64,000 bases of DNA from Aquirickettsiella gammari. GTDB lineage: Bacteria; Pseudomonadota; Gammaproteobacteria; Diplorickettsiales; Diplorickettsiaceae. Below the pieces are notes generated by a model. That model made no database searches, was not told where the DNA came from, and saw only the letters and a list, made by a program, of their open reading frames with translations. Shown here piece by piece: positions 36,245 to 45,781 of this stretch. The DNA lies in the NCBI GenBank assembly GCA_963701065.1, contig OY969558.1:1116001-1180000 (forward strand). Reading direction: 5' to 3'. The translations under genes and the position numbers were made by a program. Every line of letters starts with the position of its first letter. Positions within the stretch are counted from its first letter, which is position 1.

Positions 36245-39200
36245 ATGCCCTCCTTTATTCATTTGCATCTTCATACCGAATATTCTTTGAGTGATGGTTT
36301 GATTCGTATTGATAAGCTAGTGTCTAGGGCGGCTGAGCTTGGTATGCCCGCTATTGCTGTGACGGATCAATCGAATCTGTTTGCGGCAATTAAGTTTTAT
36401 CAAGCGGCTATTAAGAAAGGGATTAAACCCATAGTGGGCGCTGAGTGTTGGGTAAAAAATGATCAATCTTCAGAGCCCGCTTTCCGATTGATTTTGTTAT
36501 GCCAAAATCAACAAGGCTATCGAAATTTAATCCAATTAATCTCACGCTCCTATCTGGAAAATCAACAAGAAGGCAAGCCTGTTATCAAAAAAAATTGGTT
36601 TTCAAATTACTCGGAAGGTTTAATCGTTTTGTCGGGTGGAAGAGCAGGGGATATTGCGACTTGCTTATTTAGAAATAAACAGCCCTTAGCAAGGGAATAT
36701 TTACAATTTTGGTTGAATCTTTTCCCCAATCGGTTTTATTTGCAATTACAGCGTCTAGGACAACCGCAGGAAGAAGAATATATCGGGTCTATTATAGAGT
36801 TGGCAAGGGAATATGGTACTCCCGTTGTCGCGACTAATGATGTTTGCTTTATTTCAGCGGAAGATTTTGAAGCGCATGAAGCACGGGTTTGTATTAATAG
36901 TGGATATATCTTAAATGACCCCAAGCGTCCTAAGATTTATACCGAGCAACAATATTTACGATCTATGCAAGAAATGGGGTTTTTGTTTGCTGATATTCCC
37001 TCTGCATTGAGCAATTCAGTTGAAATTGCCAAACGTTGTAACTTAGAAATTGAACTAAATTCATCATTTTTACCTAATTTTCCTATTCCAGCAGGGATGA
37101 CTGCGGAGAATTTCTTAGTTCAAGAAGCCAAACAAGGCTTGCTGAGATGTTTAGAGCAGCGGTCTAAAACCTATCTGCATTTATCGCAGACTAACGATCT
37201 AAAATCAAAAGGACAACTTGCTGATTCCCATGACTTGGAAAAAATTTATTTTGAAAGATTGTATACCGAGCTCAAGGTTATCAATTCCATGGGTTTTGCA
37301 AGTTATTTTCTTATTGTGGCTGATTTTATTCGTTGGGCGAAGCAGCATCGTATTCCAGTAGGACCCGGACGAGGTTCCGGAGCAGGTTCTTTAGTGGCTT
37401 ATGCATTGCAAATTACCGGCCTAGATCCTTTGCAATATGACTTACTTTTCGAACGTTTTTTAAATCCAGAACGTATTTCGATGCCGGATTTTGATATTGA
37501 TTTTTGTATGGAAGGCAGAGATCGTGTTATTGATTATGTGACAGAACGTTATGGTCGTGAGTCGGTTTCCCAGATTATTACCTATGGAAGTATGGCGGCT
37601 CGTGCTGTTGTCAGGGATGTAGGACGTGTGTTGGGTTATCCCTATGGAATGGTCGATAAAGTTGCTAAATTAATTCCTTTTGAATTAGGTATCACACTTG
37701 AAAAAGCCTTAGAACAAGAGGAGGAACTGAAACAACGTTATGAGAATGAAGACGAAATCAAAGTATTAATTGATTTGGCGAAAAAATTAGAAGGTTTAGT
37801 ACGCAATGTGGGTAAACATGCGGGCGGCGTTGTGATTGCTCCCTCTAAATTGACTGATTTTACGCCACTCTATTGTGAAGCGGGTGCAACGCATTGTATT
37901 ACCCAGTTTGATAAGGATGATATTGAAAAGGTCGGCTTGGTTAAATTTGACTTTCTCGGTCTACGCACCTTGACGATTATTGATTGGGCGGTACAAACAA
38001 TTAATGCCAAGAAATCACCCGATGAATCCTTATTAGATATAACAGCAATCCCTATCGATGATACAAGCACGTTTGCTTTATTAAAGGCCTGTAAAACAGC
38101 CGCCGTATTTCAATTAGAGTCTCGCGGTATGCGTGATCTGGTCAAACGATTACGCCCCGATAGTTTTGATGAAATTATTGCCTTAGTGGCTTTATTTCGT
38201 CCCGGACCTTTGCAATCTGGGATGGTAGATGATTTTATCAATCGTAAACATGGTCGTGCGCAAGTTCAATATGACCATCCTTTTTTAATTCCCATTTTAG
38301 AACCTACCTACGGAATTATTTTGTACCAAGAACAAGTGATGCAAATTGCTCAGGTATTAGCAGGTTATACCTTAGGGGCGGCTGATTTATTGCGCCGTGC
38401 TATGGGAAAAAAGAAATCTGAAGAAATGGCTCAACAACGAACTATTTTTATAAAAGGTGCCGAGCAAAAGGGTTTAGAGTCGCGTTTGGCCGATCAAATC
38501 TTCGATTTAATGGAGAAATTTGCTGATTATGGATTTAATAAATCGCATTCAGCGGCCTATGCGCTGGTCTCTTATCAAACAGCTTGGTTAAAGACGCATT
38601 ATCCGGCTGAATTTATGTCAGCGGTATTATCATCTGACATGGATCACACTGAAAAGGTAGTGACCTTTCTGGAAGAATGTCGCTTAATGAAATTAAAGGT
38701 ATTACCCCCTGATATTAATCATAGCGATTATAAATTTACGGTAGATGAGTCAACAACAGATTGTATTCGCTATGGCCTAGGTGCTATTAAAGGCTTAGGT
38801 GCAGGTGTGATAGAGATGCTTGTTGCCGAGCGTCAGAAACATCCTTTTGCGGATCTATTTGATTTGTGTCATCGCGTTGATTTGCAAAAGTTAAATCGTC
38901 GTAGTTTAGAAGCTTTAATTTTTTCAGGGAGTTTAGATGGATTAGGTTTAAATCGCGCGAGTCTTGTGGCAAATATAGAAGCGGCCTTACAAGCCGCTGA
39001 TCAGAAATCATTAGCGAAAGATTCAGGACAGCAGGATTTTTTTGGTCTTGAGATGATATCTCAATCGAGTCAGATGATTGCTCAACAAGATTGGCCAAAA
39101 TTAAAGCGCTTACAAGCGGAAAAAGAAGTTTTAGGCTTTTACCTAAGTGGTCACCCTTTAGAAGATTATGAAGCAGAATTAGCCTATTTTATTACCACAT

Positions 39201-39742
39201 CTTTTAGTAAATTAACCACAAGAACAGGCCACGCTATTACTATAGCAGGGTGGGTGCTTAATATACGTTCCTTATGGACCAAGCGGGGTGATCGCATGGC
39301 AATACTTAGCTTAGAGGATGCGAGTGGACGTTTAGAAGTTACTTTATTTAGCGATATCTATGCTCAATATCGTGATAAATTGTACAAGGATAAATTATTA
39401 ATCATTGAAGGCGAAATCCAAAATGACGAATTGACCGGCAATATACGTGTGTTAGGGAAAAGGATTTTAGATATAACCGAAGCACGTGAAAGCCACGCGA
39501 AAAACTTACTTATTAAGCTCACTAAAGCTTTTATTAAGCCAGATTATTTGGATGATTTACAAAGAATAATGAGCACTTTTTGTCCAGGGCTTTGTCCTAC
39601 TTTAATTGAGTATTACCATCCCGAATTAAAAACACAAGTGAATTTTAGCTTAGGCGATAGCTGGAAGGTGAAGCCCTCAGATGATTTATTGAAGGAGCTA
39701 CGTGGAAATTTTGGTGAAGAATCTGTCATTATTCAGTATTAA
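36245..39742 (+). CDS. dnaE: DNA polymerase III alpha subunit
   Basis: Replicative polymerase catalytic subunit. The 1165 residues show an N-terminal PHP domain (FIHLHLHTEYSLSDG), the palm with catalytic aspartates in MPDFDIDFCMEGRDRVIDYV (near 413-417), the fingers with GKHAGGVVIAP, the helix-hairpin-helix region (NKSHSAAYALVSYQTAWLK), and an OB fold near 1010-1085 (ITIAGWVLNIRSLWTKRGDRMA). Length is standard. It begins 138 bp after the kinase gene, so it likely has its own promoter. In many gammaproteobacteria dnaE follows lpxB/rnhB and precedes accA; here it is followed by ftsQ. Confidence 0.98.
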   Translation: MPSFIHLHLHTEYSLSDGLIRIDKLVSRAAELGMPAIAVTDQSNLFAAIKFYQAAIKKGIKPIVGAECWVKNDQSSEPAFRLILLCQNQQGYRNLIQLISRSYLENQQEGKPVIKKNWFSNYSEGLIVLSGGRAGDIATCLFRNKQPLAREYLQFWLNLFPNRFYLQLQRLGQPQEEEYIGSIIELAREYGTPVVATNDVCFISAEDFEAHEARVCINSGYILNDPKRPKIYTEQQYLRSMQEMGFLFADIPSALSNSVEIAKRCNLEIELNSSFLPNFPIPAGMTAENFLVQEAKQGLLRCLEQRSKTYLHLSQTNDLKSKGQLADSHDLEKIYFERLYTELKVINSMGFASYFLIVADFIRWAKQHRIPVGPGRGSGAGSLVAYALQITGLDPLQYDLLFERFLNPERISMPDFDIDFCMEGRDRVIDYVTERYGRESVSQIITYGSMAARAVVRDVGRVLGYPYGMVDKVAKLIPFELGITLEKALEQEEELKQRYENEDEIKVLIDLAKKLEGLVRNVGKHAGGVVIAPSKLTDFTPLYCEAGATHCITQFDKDDIEKVGLVKFDFLGLRTLTIIDWAVQTINAKKSPDESLLDITAIPIDDTSTFALLKACKTAAVFQLESRGMRDLVKRLRPDSFDEIIALVALFRPGPLQSGMVDDFINRKHGRAQVQYDHPFLIPILEPTYGIILYQEQVMQIAQVLAGYTLGAADLLRRAMGKKKSEEMAQQRTIFIKGAEQKGLESRLADQIFDLMEKFADYGFNKSHSAAYALVSYQTAWLKTHYPAEFMSAVLSSDMDHTEKVVTFLEECRLMKLKVLPPDINHSDYKFTVDESTTDCIRYGLGAIKGLGAGVIEMLVAERQKHPFADLFDLCHRVDLQKLNRRSLEALIFSGSLDGLGLNRASLVANIEAALQAADQKSLAKDSGQQDFFGLEMISQSSQMIAQQDWPKLKRLQAEKEVLGFYLSGHPLEDYEAELAYFITTSFSKLTTRTGHAITIAGWVLNIRSLWTKRGDRMAILSLEDASGRLEVTLFSDIYAQYRDKLYKDKLLIIEGEIQNDELTGNIRVLGKRILDITEARESHAKNLLIKLTKAFIKPDYLDDLQRIMSTFCPGLCPTLIEYYHPELKTQVNFSLGDSWKVKPSDDLLKELRGNFGEESVIIQY

Positions 39743-39950
39743 TTGAAGTACGATTCAATAATAAGAAGTAAAAGGATAGAAATTGCTTGACCGCAAGTGG
39801 GTACTTGGAGCTTTACCCAAATAGAGATAGTTAAACTAAATACGCGAAAAATAAGGTTTTTTTCAGGAAGCACAAACCAATAAAACTGGCAGAAACACAC
39901 TATATAGATTATTATTCCCTTTGATTTTGTGTATTTTAGATGGTTAAGCG

Positions 39951-40739
39951 ATGGTTAAAAATGGGAAAGTAGTTGAAGGCCAACGGTTCCAAAGGCAACG
40001 TAATAAACCTAGAGCGACTCGTTTAATCTCCCAATTGCCTTCAAGAGCTTGGTTTTTTAAATTTTCCTTGAGTTTGTTGCTGGTATTAAGTTTTATTTTA
40101 TTGTGGCAAAAATTAGCAGATCCCACTTGTTTTCCGGTTAAAAAAATTAAAATTAGTGGTGATTTAACTTATGTTAAGCAGCGTAATTTACAGCAAATTA
40201 TTTTGCCTTTTATTGCGAAGGGGTTTTTCCGCTTAGATAGTCGAGGTTTAAAAGATCAGATTTTACAACAGCCATGGATAGCTTCGGTAAGCGTAAAGCG
40301 ATTTTGGCCAGACACATTGCTAGTAAACTTTATGACAAAAAAACCTATCGCTTTTATAGGTAGGCGTAGTTTGTTGGATGAACAAGGTGATATTTTTAGT
40401 CCAAGTCAAGAGGATCTGGCATCGCTTGATCTCCCTACTTTTATCGGCCCGCTCGGACAACAAAAATATTTGTTACAAAGCTATCTAACAATGAATCCAT
40501 TACTTGAAAATTTAAACTTAAAAATAAAGTTATTAAAATTAGTTCATCAACAATCTTGGTATCTGCAATTAAGTAACGGATTGTCGCTTTATTTGAGTCA
40601 AACGGAGCCCTATTTACAGTTACAACGTTTTGTCGAGGTTTATTCTGATGTTATTGCGAGTAAAGTATCTATGGTAGATTATGTGGATCTTCGATATCCC
40701 CATGGGATGGCGGTAAAGTTTAAAAAGCCAACTTCTTAG
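39951..40739 (+). CDS. ftsQ: Cell division protein FtsQ
   Basis: Bitopic divisome protein linking FtsB/FtsL to the septum. The 262 residues have a basic cytoplasmic tail (about 1-35), one membrane helix (FSLSLLLVLSFILLW), and a periplasmic POTRA domain starting FPVKKIKISGDLTYVKQRNL, then the FtsQ/DivIB beta domain with RFWPDTLLVNFMTKKPIAFIG and LLDEQGDIFSP. Length is close to E. coli FtsQ (276). The usual upstream partners ddl, murB and murC are missing; dnaE lies 208 bp upstream. ftsA follows after 177 bp. Confidence 0.93.
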   Translation: MVKNGKVVEGQRFQRQRNKPRATRLISQLPSRAWFFKFSLSLLLVLSFILLWQKLADPTCFPVKKIKISGDLTYVKQRNLQQIILPFIAKGFFRLDSRGLKDQILQQPWIASVSVKRFWPDTLLVNFMTKKPIAFIGRRSLLDEQGDIFSPSQEDLASLDLPTFIGPLGQQKYLLQSYLTMNPLLENLNLKIKLLKLVHQQSWYLQLSNGLSLYLSQTEPYLQLQRFVEVYSDVIASKVSMVDYVDLRYPHGMAVKFKKPTS

Positions 40740-40916
40740 GAATAAGTTATTTATTGAGTGATGATACTCCTTTTTTAGTGTAGTTAAGAGTTTAAGTTTG
40801 AGAATAATGGTAGATCGAGAAGAGTCATAATGACATATAAAGTGAGTATTTAATAATGAAATCAAATGATGCAGTTTAGAAAGAGATCTAAAGTATTTAA
40901 TTGAAGGTGAAATAAT

Positions 40917-42143
40917 ATGGCAAAAAAACCGACTAAGAATTTAATTGTGGGTTTAGATATTGGTACTTCTAAGGTCAATGCCTTAGTCGGCGAAGTGAAG
41001 CCAGATGGCATTGAAATTATTGGTATGGGAATTTATCCTTCGTTGGGTTTAAAGCGAGGAGTCGTCGTTAATATCGATGCAACCGTTGACTCTATTCAAC
41101 AGGCCGTTGGTGAAGCAGAAGCGATGGCCGGTTGCCCTGTACGTAGTGTCTATACGGGTATTGCAGGGAATCATATTCGCAGTTTGAATTCACATGGAAT
41201 TGTCGCGATACAAAATCAAGAAGTGACGCATGCTGACGTTGAGCGGGTAATTGATGCCGCTAAAGCGGTAGCTATCCCAGCGGATCAAAAGATATTACAC
41301 ATTTTACCTCAGGAATTTATCATTGATAGTCAAGAAGGTATTCGTGAACCTATCGGCATGTCAGGGGTGCGTTTAGAAGCTAAGGTACATATGGTAACAG
41401 GTGCTGTTAGTGCAGCGCAAAACATTATTAAATGTATACAACGTTGTGGCTTAGAGGTTTCAGAAATTATTTTAGAGCAATTAGCATCGAGTCAATCGGT
41501 ATTGACAGAAGATGAAAAAGAACTCGGTGTTTGTTTAGTCGATATAGGTGGCGGTACAACGGATATTGCGATATTTACTGAAGGGGCTATTCGTTTTACA
41601 TCCGTTATTCCGATTGCAGGTGATCAAGTAACCAATGATATTGCGGTTGCTTTGAGAACACCGACACAAAGTGCCGAGCAAATTAAGAGAAAGCATGCTT
41701 GTGCTTTAGCGGAGTTAGCGAGTCCAGACGAATTAGTCGAGGTATCGGGTGTGGGTGACCGTCCAGGGCGAACCCTTACTAAACGTGCTTTAGCGGAAGT
41801 TGTTGGGCCACGCTATGAAGAACTTTTTCATTTAGTAAAAGCAGAGCTACATCGTAGTGGCTTTGAAGAGTTTCTTGCTGCTGGGGTTGTATTAACCGGA
41901 GGCGCTTCTAACGTCAGTGGAAGTGTCGAATTAGCGGAAAAAATTTTTGAGTTACCCGTTAGACTTGGCCATCCACAATATATTCGTGGAAATAGCGAAG
42001 TGACGACTAATGGTATGTATGCGACTAGTACAGGCCTGTTATTATATGGTTACCAACAACAATGTGAACAGCGTAAACCTAATCATGTTTTATTTGGTGG
42101 AAAAATAGCGCGGATAAAAAATTGGTTATGCGAAAATTTCTAA
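40917..42143 (+). CDS. ftsA: Cell division protein FtsA
   Basis: Actin-like ATPase that tethers FtsZ to the membrane. The 408 residues contain VGLDIGTSKVNALVG (phosphate 1), the FtsA-specific 1C domain, VDIGGGTTDIAIF (phosphate 2), VLTGGASNVSGSVELAE (adenosine motif), and a C-terminal amphipathic membrane helix (GGKIARIKNWLCENF). The ribosome site AAGGTG precedes the ATG. ftsZ follows after 28 bp, so they are cotranscribed. Confidence 0.97.
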   Translation: MAKKPTKNLIVGLDIGTSKVNALVGEVKPDGIEIIGMGIYPSLGLKRGVVVNIDATVDSIQQAVGEAEAMAGCPVRSVYTGIAGNHIRSLNSHGIVAIQNQEVTHADVERVIDAAKAVAIPADQKILHILPQEFIIDSQEGIREPIGMSGVRLEAKVHMVTGAVSAAQNIIKCIQRCGLEVSEIILEQLASSQSVLTEDEKELGVCLVDIGGGTTDIAIFTEGAIRFTSVIPIAGDQVTNDIAVALRTPTQSAEQIKRKHACALAELASPDELVEVSGVGDRPGRTLTKRALAEVVGPRYEELFHLVKAELHRSGFEEFLAAGVVLTGGASNVSGSVELAEKIFELPVRLGHPQYIRGNSEVTTNGMYATSTGLLLYGYQQQCEQRKPNHVLFGGKIARIKNWLCENF

Positions 42144-42171
42144 ATAATACTGAAATCCTGAGGAGTTAACT

Positions 42172-43344
42172 ATGAGTTCCCAATTTGATTTGCCTGACGC
42201 CCCTTTACAAAATGCTGTTATTAAAGTTATTGGTGTAGGTGGTGGTGGTGGAAATGCCCTTGAACATATGTTGGCACAAGATATCAATGGAGTAGAGTTT
42301 ATTTGTGCCAACACAGACGCTCAAGCGCTAAGAAATTCTTCCGCTAAATGTTTATTACAATTAGGACAACAAATTACCAAAGGTTTAGGTGCTGGAGCAA
42401 ATCCAGAAGTAGGCCGGCTAGCGGCGGAAGCGGATAGAGAACGAATTCGAGCGGCCCTAGAAGGCGCTAATATGGTTTTTATTACAGCTGGCATGGGTGG
42501 GGGAACAGGTACAGGTGCTGCGCCAGTCGTTGCGGAAATTGCTAAGCAAATGAAAATTTTAACAGTCGCCGTCGTGACGAAACCTTTTTCGTTTGAAGGA
42601 AAGAAACGTTTGCACTTAGCGGAAGAAGGTATTAAACAACTCAGTCAGTATGTCGATTCATTAATTACTATTCCTAATAACAAGCTAATGAATGTTTTAG
42701 GTAAGAACGTGAGCCTTTTAGATGCATTTAAAGCCGTAAATGATGTATTATTCGGTGCCGTTAAGGGAATTGCCGCTTTAATAACTCGCACAGGCTTAAT
42801 TAATGTCGATTTTGCGGATGTCAAAACAGTGATGTCAGAGATGGGTATGGCTATGATGGGGACGGGAATAGGCTCTGGATCCGAAAGAGCGCGCTTAGCG
42901 GCAGAATCAGCAATTGGTAGTCCTTTATTAGAGGATATAGATTTGGCCGGTGCGCGAGGTGTGCTCGTCAATATAACAGCAGGGCCCGATTTGTCGATGG
43001 GCGAGTTTGGAGAGGTTGGTGAGGTGATTAAAAGCTTTACTTCTGAGGAAGCTAATGTGGTTATCGGTACGGTAATAGATCCTGAAATGGCTGATGAATT
43101 ACGTGTTACGATAGTAGTAACAGGTCTTGGTCAACATTCTACAACGACTATACACGGAGGAGTGGCTTCGAGTCTTGTTAGAGCCGCTGATGGCAGTTTA
43201 GATTACCATCAGCTAGAACGGCCTACCGTATTACGCAAACAAGGCGCAACTTTACCTTGTAAATCCACAATAGATAGTACAGCTACTGATATAGAATATT
43301 TTGATATTCCTGCTTTTTTACGTAGACAAGAAGAGGTTTCTTAA
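42172..43344 (+). CDS. ftsZ: Cell division GTPase FtsZ
   Basis: Tubulin-like GTPase forming the Z-ring. 390 residues: N-terminal GVGGGGGNALEHM, the tubulin signature GGGTGTGAAPVVAEIA, T7 loop NVDFADVKTVM, and the conserved C-terminal peptide FDIPAFLRRQ that binds FtsA and ZipA. A strong GAGGAG ribosome site lies before the ATG, as expected for the most abundant division protein. The C-terminal linker is short. Confidence 0.99.
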   Translation: MSSQFDLPDAPLQNAVIKVIGVGGGGGNALEHMLAQDINGVEFICANTDAQALRNSSAKCLLQLGQQITKGLGAGANPEVGRLAAEADRERIRAALEGANMVFITAGMGGGTGTGAAPVVAEIAKQMKILTVAVVTKPFSFEGKKRLHLAEEGIKQLSQYVDSLITIPNNKLMNVLGKNVSLLDAFKAVNDVLFGAVKGIAALITRTGLINVDFADVKTVMSEMGMAMMGTGIGSGSERARLAAESAIGSPLLEDIDLAGARGVLVNITAGPDLSMGEFGEVGEVIKSFTSEEANVVIGTVIDPEMADELRVTIVVTGLGQHSTTTIHGGVASSLVRAADGSLDYHQLERPTVLRKQGATLPCKSTIDSTATDIEYFDIPAFLRRQEEVS

Positions 43345-43346
43345 GG

Positions 43347-44300
43347 GTGTCCAGAAAAAAATACAATCCAATTCAAAGTGCTCGCGCATTAAAACAACGT
43401 ACATTAAAAAATGTGATTAAAGCAGCAGGCATTACATTACATAGTGGCGAAACGGCTATTTTAACTTTGCGGCCTGCGCCGATTAATACCGGGATTATTT
43501 TTCGTCGGATTGATTTTAATCCTATCGTCGAGGTTCAAGCTCGGGCTGAGCACGTTGGTGAAACAACATTACAAACTACCTTACTCAAAAATGGGGTGCG
43601 GGTAGCTACTATAGAACATTTAATGTCAGCTATGGCGGGTTTAGGCATTGATAATGCTTATGTTGACATTACTGCTTCAGAAATCCCGATTATGGACGGG
43701 AGTGCAGGCCCGTTTATATTTTTGATTCAATCTGCGGGTATTGAGGAACAAAGCGCTTCAAAACGTTTTATCCGTATCAAACAAGCGATTAAAGTAACCG
43801 AAGGTGATAAGTGGGCTTCTTTTGAGCCATTTGATGGTTTCAAGGTTTCATTTGAAATTGATTTTAATCACCCCCTCTTTCAAAATCGCAGCCAAAAGGC
43901 AAGTATTGATTTCTCAACAACCTCTTATATTAAGGAAGTAAGTCGAGCTCGCACCTTTGGTTTTATGGCAGACTATGAAAAATTGCGCGAAGTTCGATTA
44001 GCCTTAGGTGGCAGCCTTGATAATGCAGTGGTCGTCGATGAATATAGAGTCCTAAATGAAGATGGTTTACGCTACGAAGATGAATTTGTGCGGCATAAAA
44101 TCCTTGATGCAGTAGGGGATCTTTATTTATTAGGTCATAGCCTCATTGGAGCTTTTAGTGGTTATAAATCAGGTCATGCGCTCAACAATTTATTATTACG
44201 GCGTTTATTGACTAATGCAGATGCTTGGGAATACGTTGAATTTGAGGATGAAGTAAAAGCGCCGCTCGCCTATAGACGGGCTCTTTTAAATGCGCACTAA
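43347..44300 (+). CDS. lpxC: UDP-3-O-acyl-N-acetylglucosamine deacetylase LpxC
   Basis: Zinc enzyme of the committed step of lipid A synthesis. The 317 residues show LKQRTLKNVIKAAGITLHSGE near the N terminus, the zinc histidine in TIEHLMSAMAGLGIDN, EIPIMDGSAGPF, SRARTFGFM, FVRHKILDAVGDLYLLG with further zinc ligands (His and Asp), and the GHALNNLLL catalytic His region. The start is GTG at 43347, 2 bp after ftsZ, and adds about 15 residues before the usual beginning; no ATG fits better. This is the normal end of the division/cell-wall cluster. Confidence 0.97.
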   Translation: MSRKKYNPIQSARALKQRTLKNVIKAAGITLHSGETAILTLRPAPINTGIIFRRIDFNPIVEVQARAEHVGETTLQTTLLKNGVRVATIEHLMSAMAGLGIDNAYVDITASEIPIMDGSAGPFIFLIQSAGIEEQSASKRFIRIKQAIKVTEGDKWASFEPFDGFKVSFEIDFNHPLFQNRSQKASIDFSTTSYIKEVSRARTFGFMADYEKLREVRLALGGSLDNAVVVDEYRVLNEDGLRYEDEFVRHKILDAVGDLYLLGHSLIGAFSGYKSGHALNNLLLRRLLTNADAWEYVEFEDEVKAPLAYRRALLNAH

Positions 44301-44321
44301 ACCTTTGTCTAGTAAGCGCAC

Positions 44322-44777
44322 TTAGTTATTTAGCAGTTCATCCAAAGCCGCGTTGGCCAGACTGTCTACTCGATCATTTTCCGGATGACCACTGTGTCCT
44401 TTTACCCATTCCCAACAAATATGATGACGTTCTGCTTGTTTAGCGAGTTCCTTCCATAAGTCAGAGTTTTTAACCGGTTTTTTATTTGCTGTGAGCCAAG
44501 CGCGCCGTTTCCACTGCGGTAACCATTCGGTAATTCCTTTCTTGACGTATTGTGAATCTGTGCTGAGTGAAATTTGACAGGATTTTTTTAATGCCACTAA
44601 AGCCTGAATAGCGGCCATTAGCTCCATACGATTATTCGTAGTGGCGGTTTCGGTGCCAAAAATAGTTTTCTCTTTTCCCTGATATCGTAATAAGGCTGCC
44701 CAGGCACCAGGGCCTGGATTGCCACGACAAGCACCGTCGGTAAATATTTCTATAACAGGGATTTTTTGATTAGGCAT
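44322..44777 (-). CDS. rnhA: Ribonuclease HI
   Basis: Endonuclease degrading RNA in RNA-DNA hybrids. The 151 residues carry the four catalytic acids: Asp in FTDGACRGNPGPG, Glu in TTNNRMELMAAIQAL, Asp in LSTDSQYV, and Asp in HPENDRVDSLANAA, plus the basic substrate-handle region (WLPQWKRRAWLTANKKPVKN). It overlaps the upstream methyltransferase gene by 8 bp, matching the conserved yafS-rnhA pair of gammaproteobacteria. dnaQ, often the divergent or following partner, is not adjacent. Confidence 0.97.
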   Translation of the reverse strand: MPNQKIPVIEIFTDGACRGNPGPGAWAALLRYQGKEKTIFGTETATTNNRMELMAAIQALVALKKSCQISLSTDSQYVKKGITEWLPQWKRRAWLTANKKPVKNSDLWKELAKQAERHHICWEWVKGHSGHPENDRVDSLANAALDELLNN

Positions 44778-45486
44778 GATGAGGTCCTCTGGTATTAGGG
44801 AGCAAGACCTTATTACTTAATACCGGCGGAAATTGCCAGACTAAGCCTAATCCGCTAAGTCGTTTTACCCGCTTTTGGGCAATAATTAAATAAATCCCCC
44901 CCATATAAGGGGTTAGCCAGGGTGAGATACGTTCTAGCCATGCTAATCGGTTAAATAACCATAACCCTGGTTTACTCGATAAGGGGGGGCGAAATAAAAA
45001 GCTTTCTGTATGTTGAATTTCCCCACCTAAATAATGAATCCATTGGCAAAGGGTTTGAATAGTATAGAAATTTCCATTCCAAGCAGGTTTTTTGCGAAAT
45101 GAAAATAGTCGATAAACTCCCCATAGGCTGATAGGATTAATGCCTAATAGAATTAAATGGCCGTTAGGCGCTAATACGCGCCATGCTTCAGTAAGTATGG
45201 ATTGGGCATTTTTATCGGTTTCTAAGGTATGCGGCATTATGACTAGATGAATACTATCGTTGGCAAAAGGTAAATGAGTATATACACTTTCTAGGTTAGC
45301 ATAGGCAGCATTGTCAGCATAAGGCTTACAATTGTGCCCGGAGTAAATGCAGATTTTATGAGGGATAGGGCTAGTGGATAAACTCGCTAAATTATGGCAG
45401 CTCAGCTGTAATAGATGTCGACCTGAATAATTAGCTAATAGACTCGCTAAGCGTTTGTCTTCTATTTCCAGATAATACGGTTTCAA
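44770..45486 (-). CDS. SAM-dependent methyltransferase, YafS-like
   Basis: 238 residues with a type 11 methyltransferase core: LLQLSCHN in the motif I position is a degenerate glycine loop, then LPFANDSIHLVIMPHTLETDKNAQSILTEAWRVLAPNGHLILLGINPISLWG, characteristic of the uncharacterised YafS family always found beside rnhA. The family has been linked to no firm substrate. The C-terminal part carries aromatic and basic residues that may contact membranes. Motif I departs from the G-x-G-x-G form, so SAM binding should not be taken for granted. Confidence 0.8.
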   Translation of the reverse strand: MKPYYLEIEDKRLASLLANYSGRHLLQLSCHNLASLSTSPIPHKICIYSGHNCKPYADNAAYANLESVYTHLPFANDSIHLVIMPHTLETDKNAQSILTEAWRVLAPNGHLILLGINPISLWGVYRLFSFRKKPAWNGNFYTIQTLCQWIHYLGGEIQHTESFLFRPPLSSKPGLWLFNRLAWLERISPWLTPYMGGIYLIIAQKRVKRLSGLGLVWQFPPVLSNKVLLPNTRGPHHA

Positions 45487-45645
45487 GAGATTTTCTCAGT
45501 TAACAAAGAACAACGTAACTAGATAGGTAAGAATCCTAATCCTTTTATTATCGCATAGGATAGGTATCGGTAAGAAGAGGGGAACGATCTTGGTCTAGGA
45601 TTAAATTAAAAAGAGAAATTTGGTGAGTTTTTTGCCATTAAAAAT

Positions 45646-45708
45646 AGGCTAAAAAAGTAAGTGTTTGCGTAAGAAAAGAAGGCTAAAAATGTAAGTTAAA
45701 TGCTTACA
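45646..45708. repeat. Imperfect direct repeats and small palindrome upstream of mltD
   Basis: A 17-nt motif, AGGCTAAAAA(A/T)GTAAGT, occurs at 45646-45662 and 45680-45696 with one mismatch and a 34-nt period. The second copy runs into TGTAAG...CTTACA (45690-45708). The 34-nt period is about three helical turns, so two regulator dimers could sit on one face of the DNA. This lies within the 295-bp gap between the methyltransferase gene and mltD. Confidence 0.45.
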
Positions 45709-45781
45709 AAAAATTGGTTTAATTTAGCTTGTGTAAGCCTCTTGGCTTGACCTACCTAAGGGCTCCCCGTAAGATCGTAGT

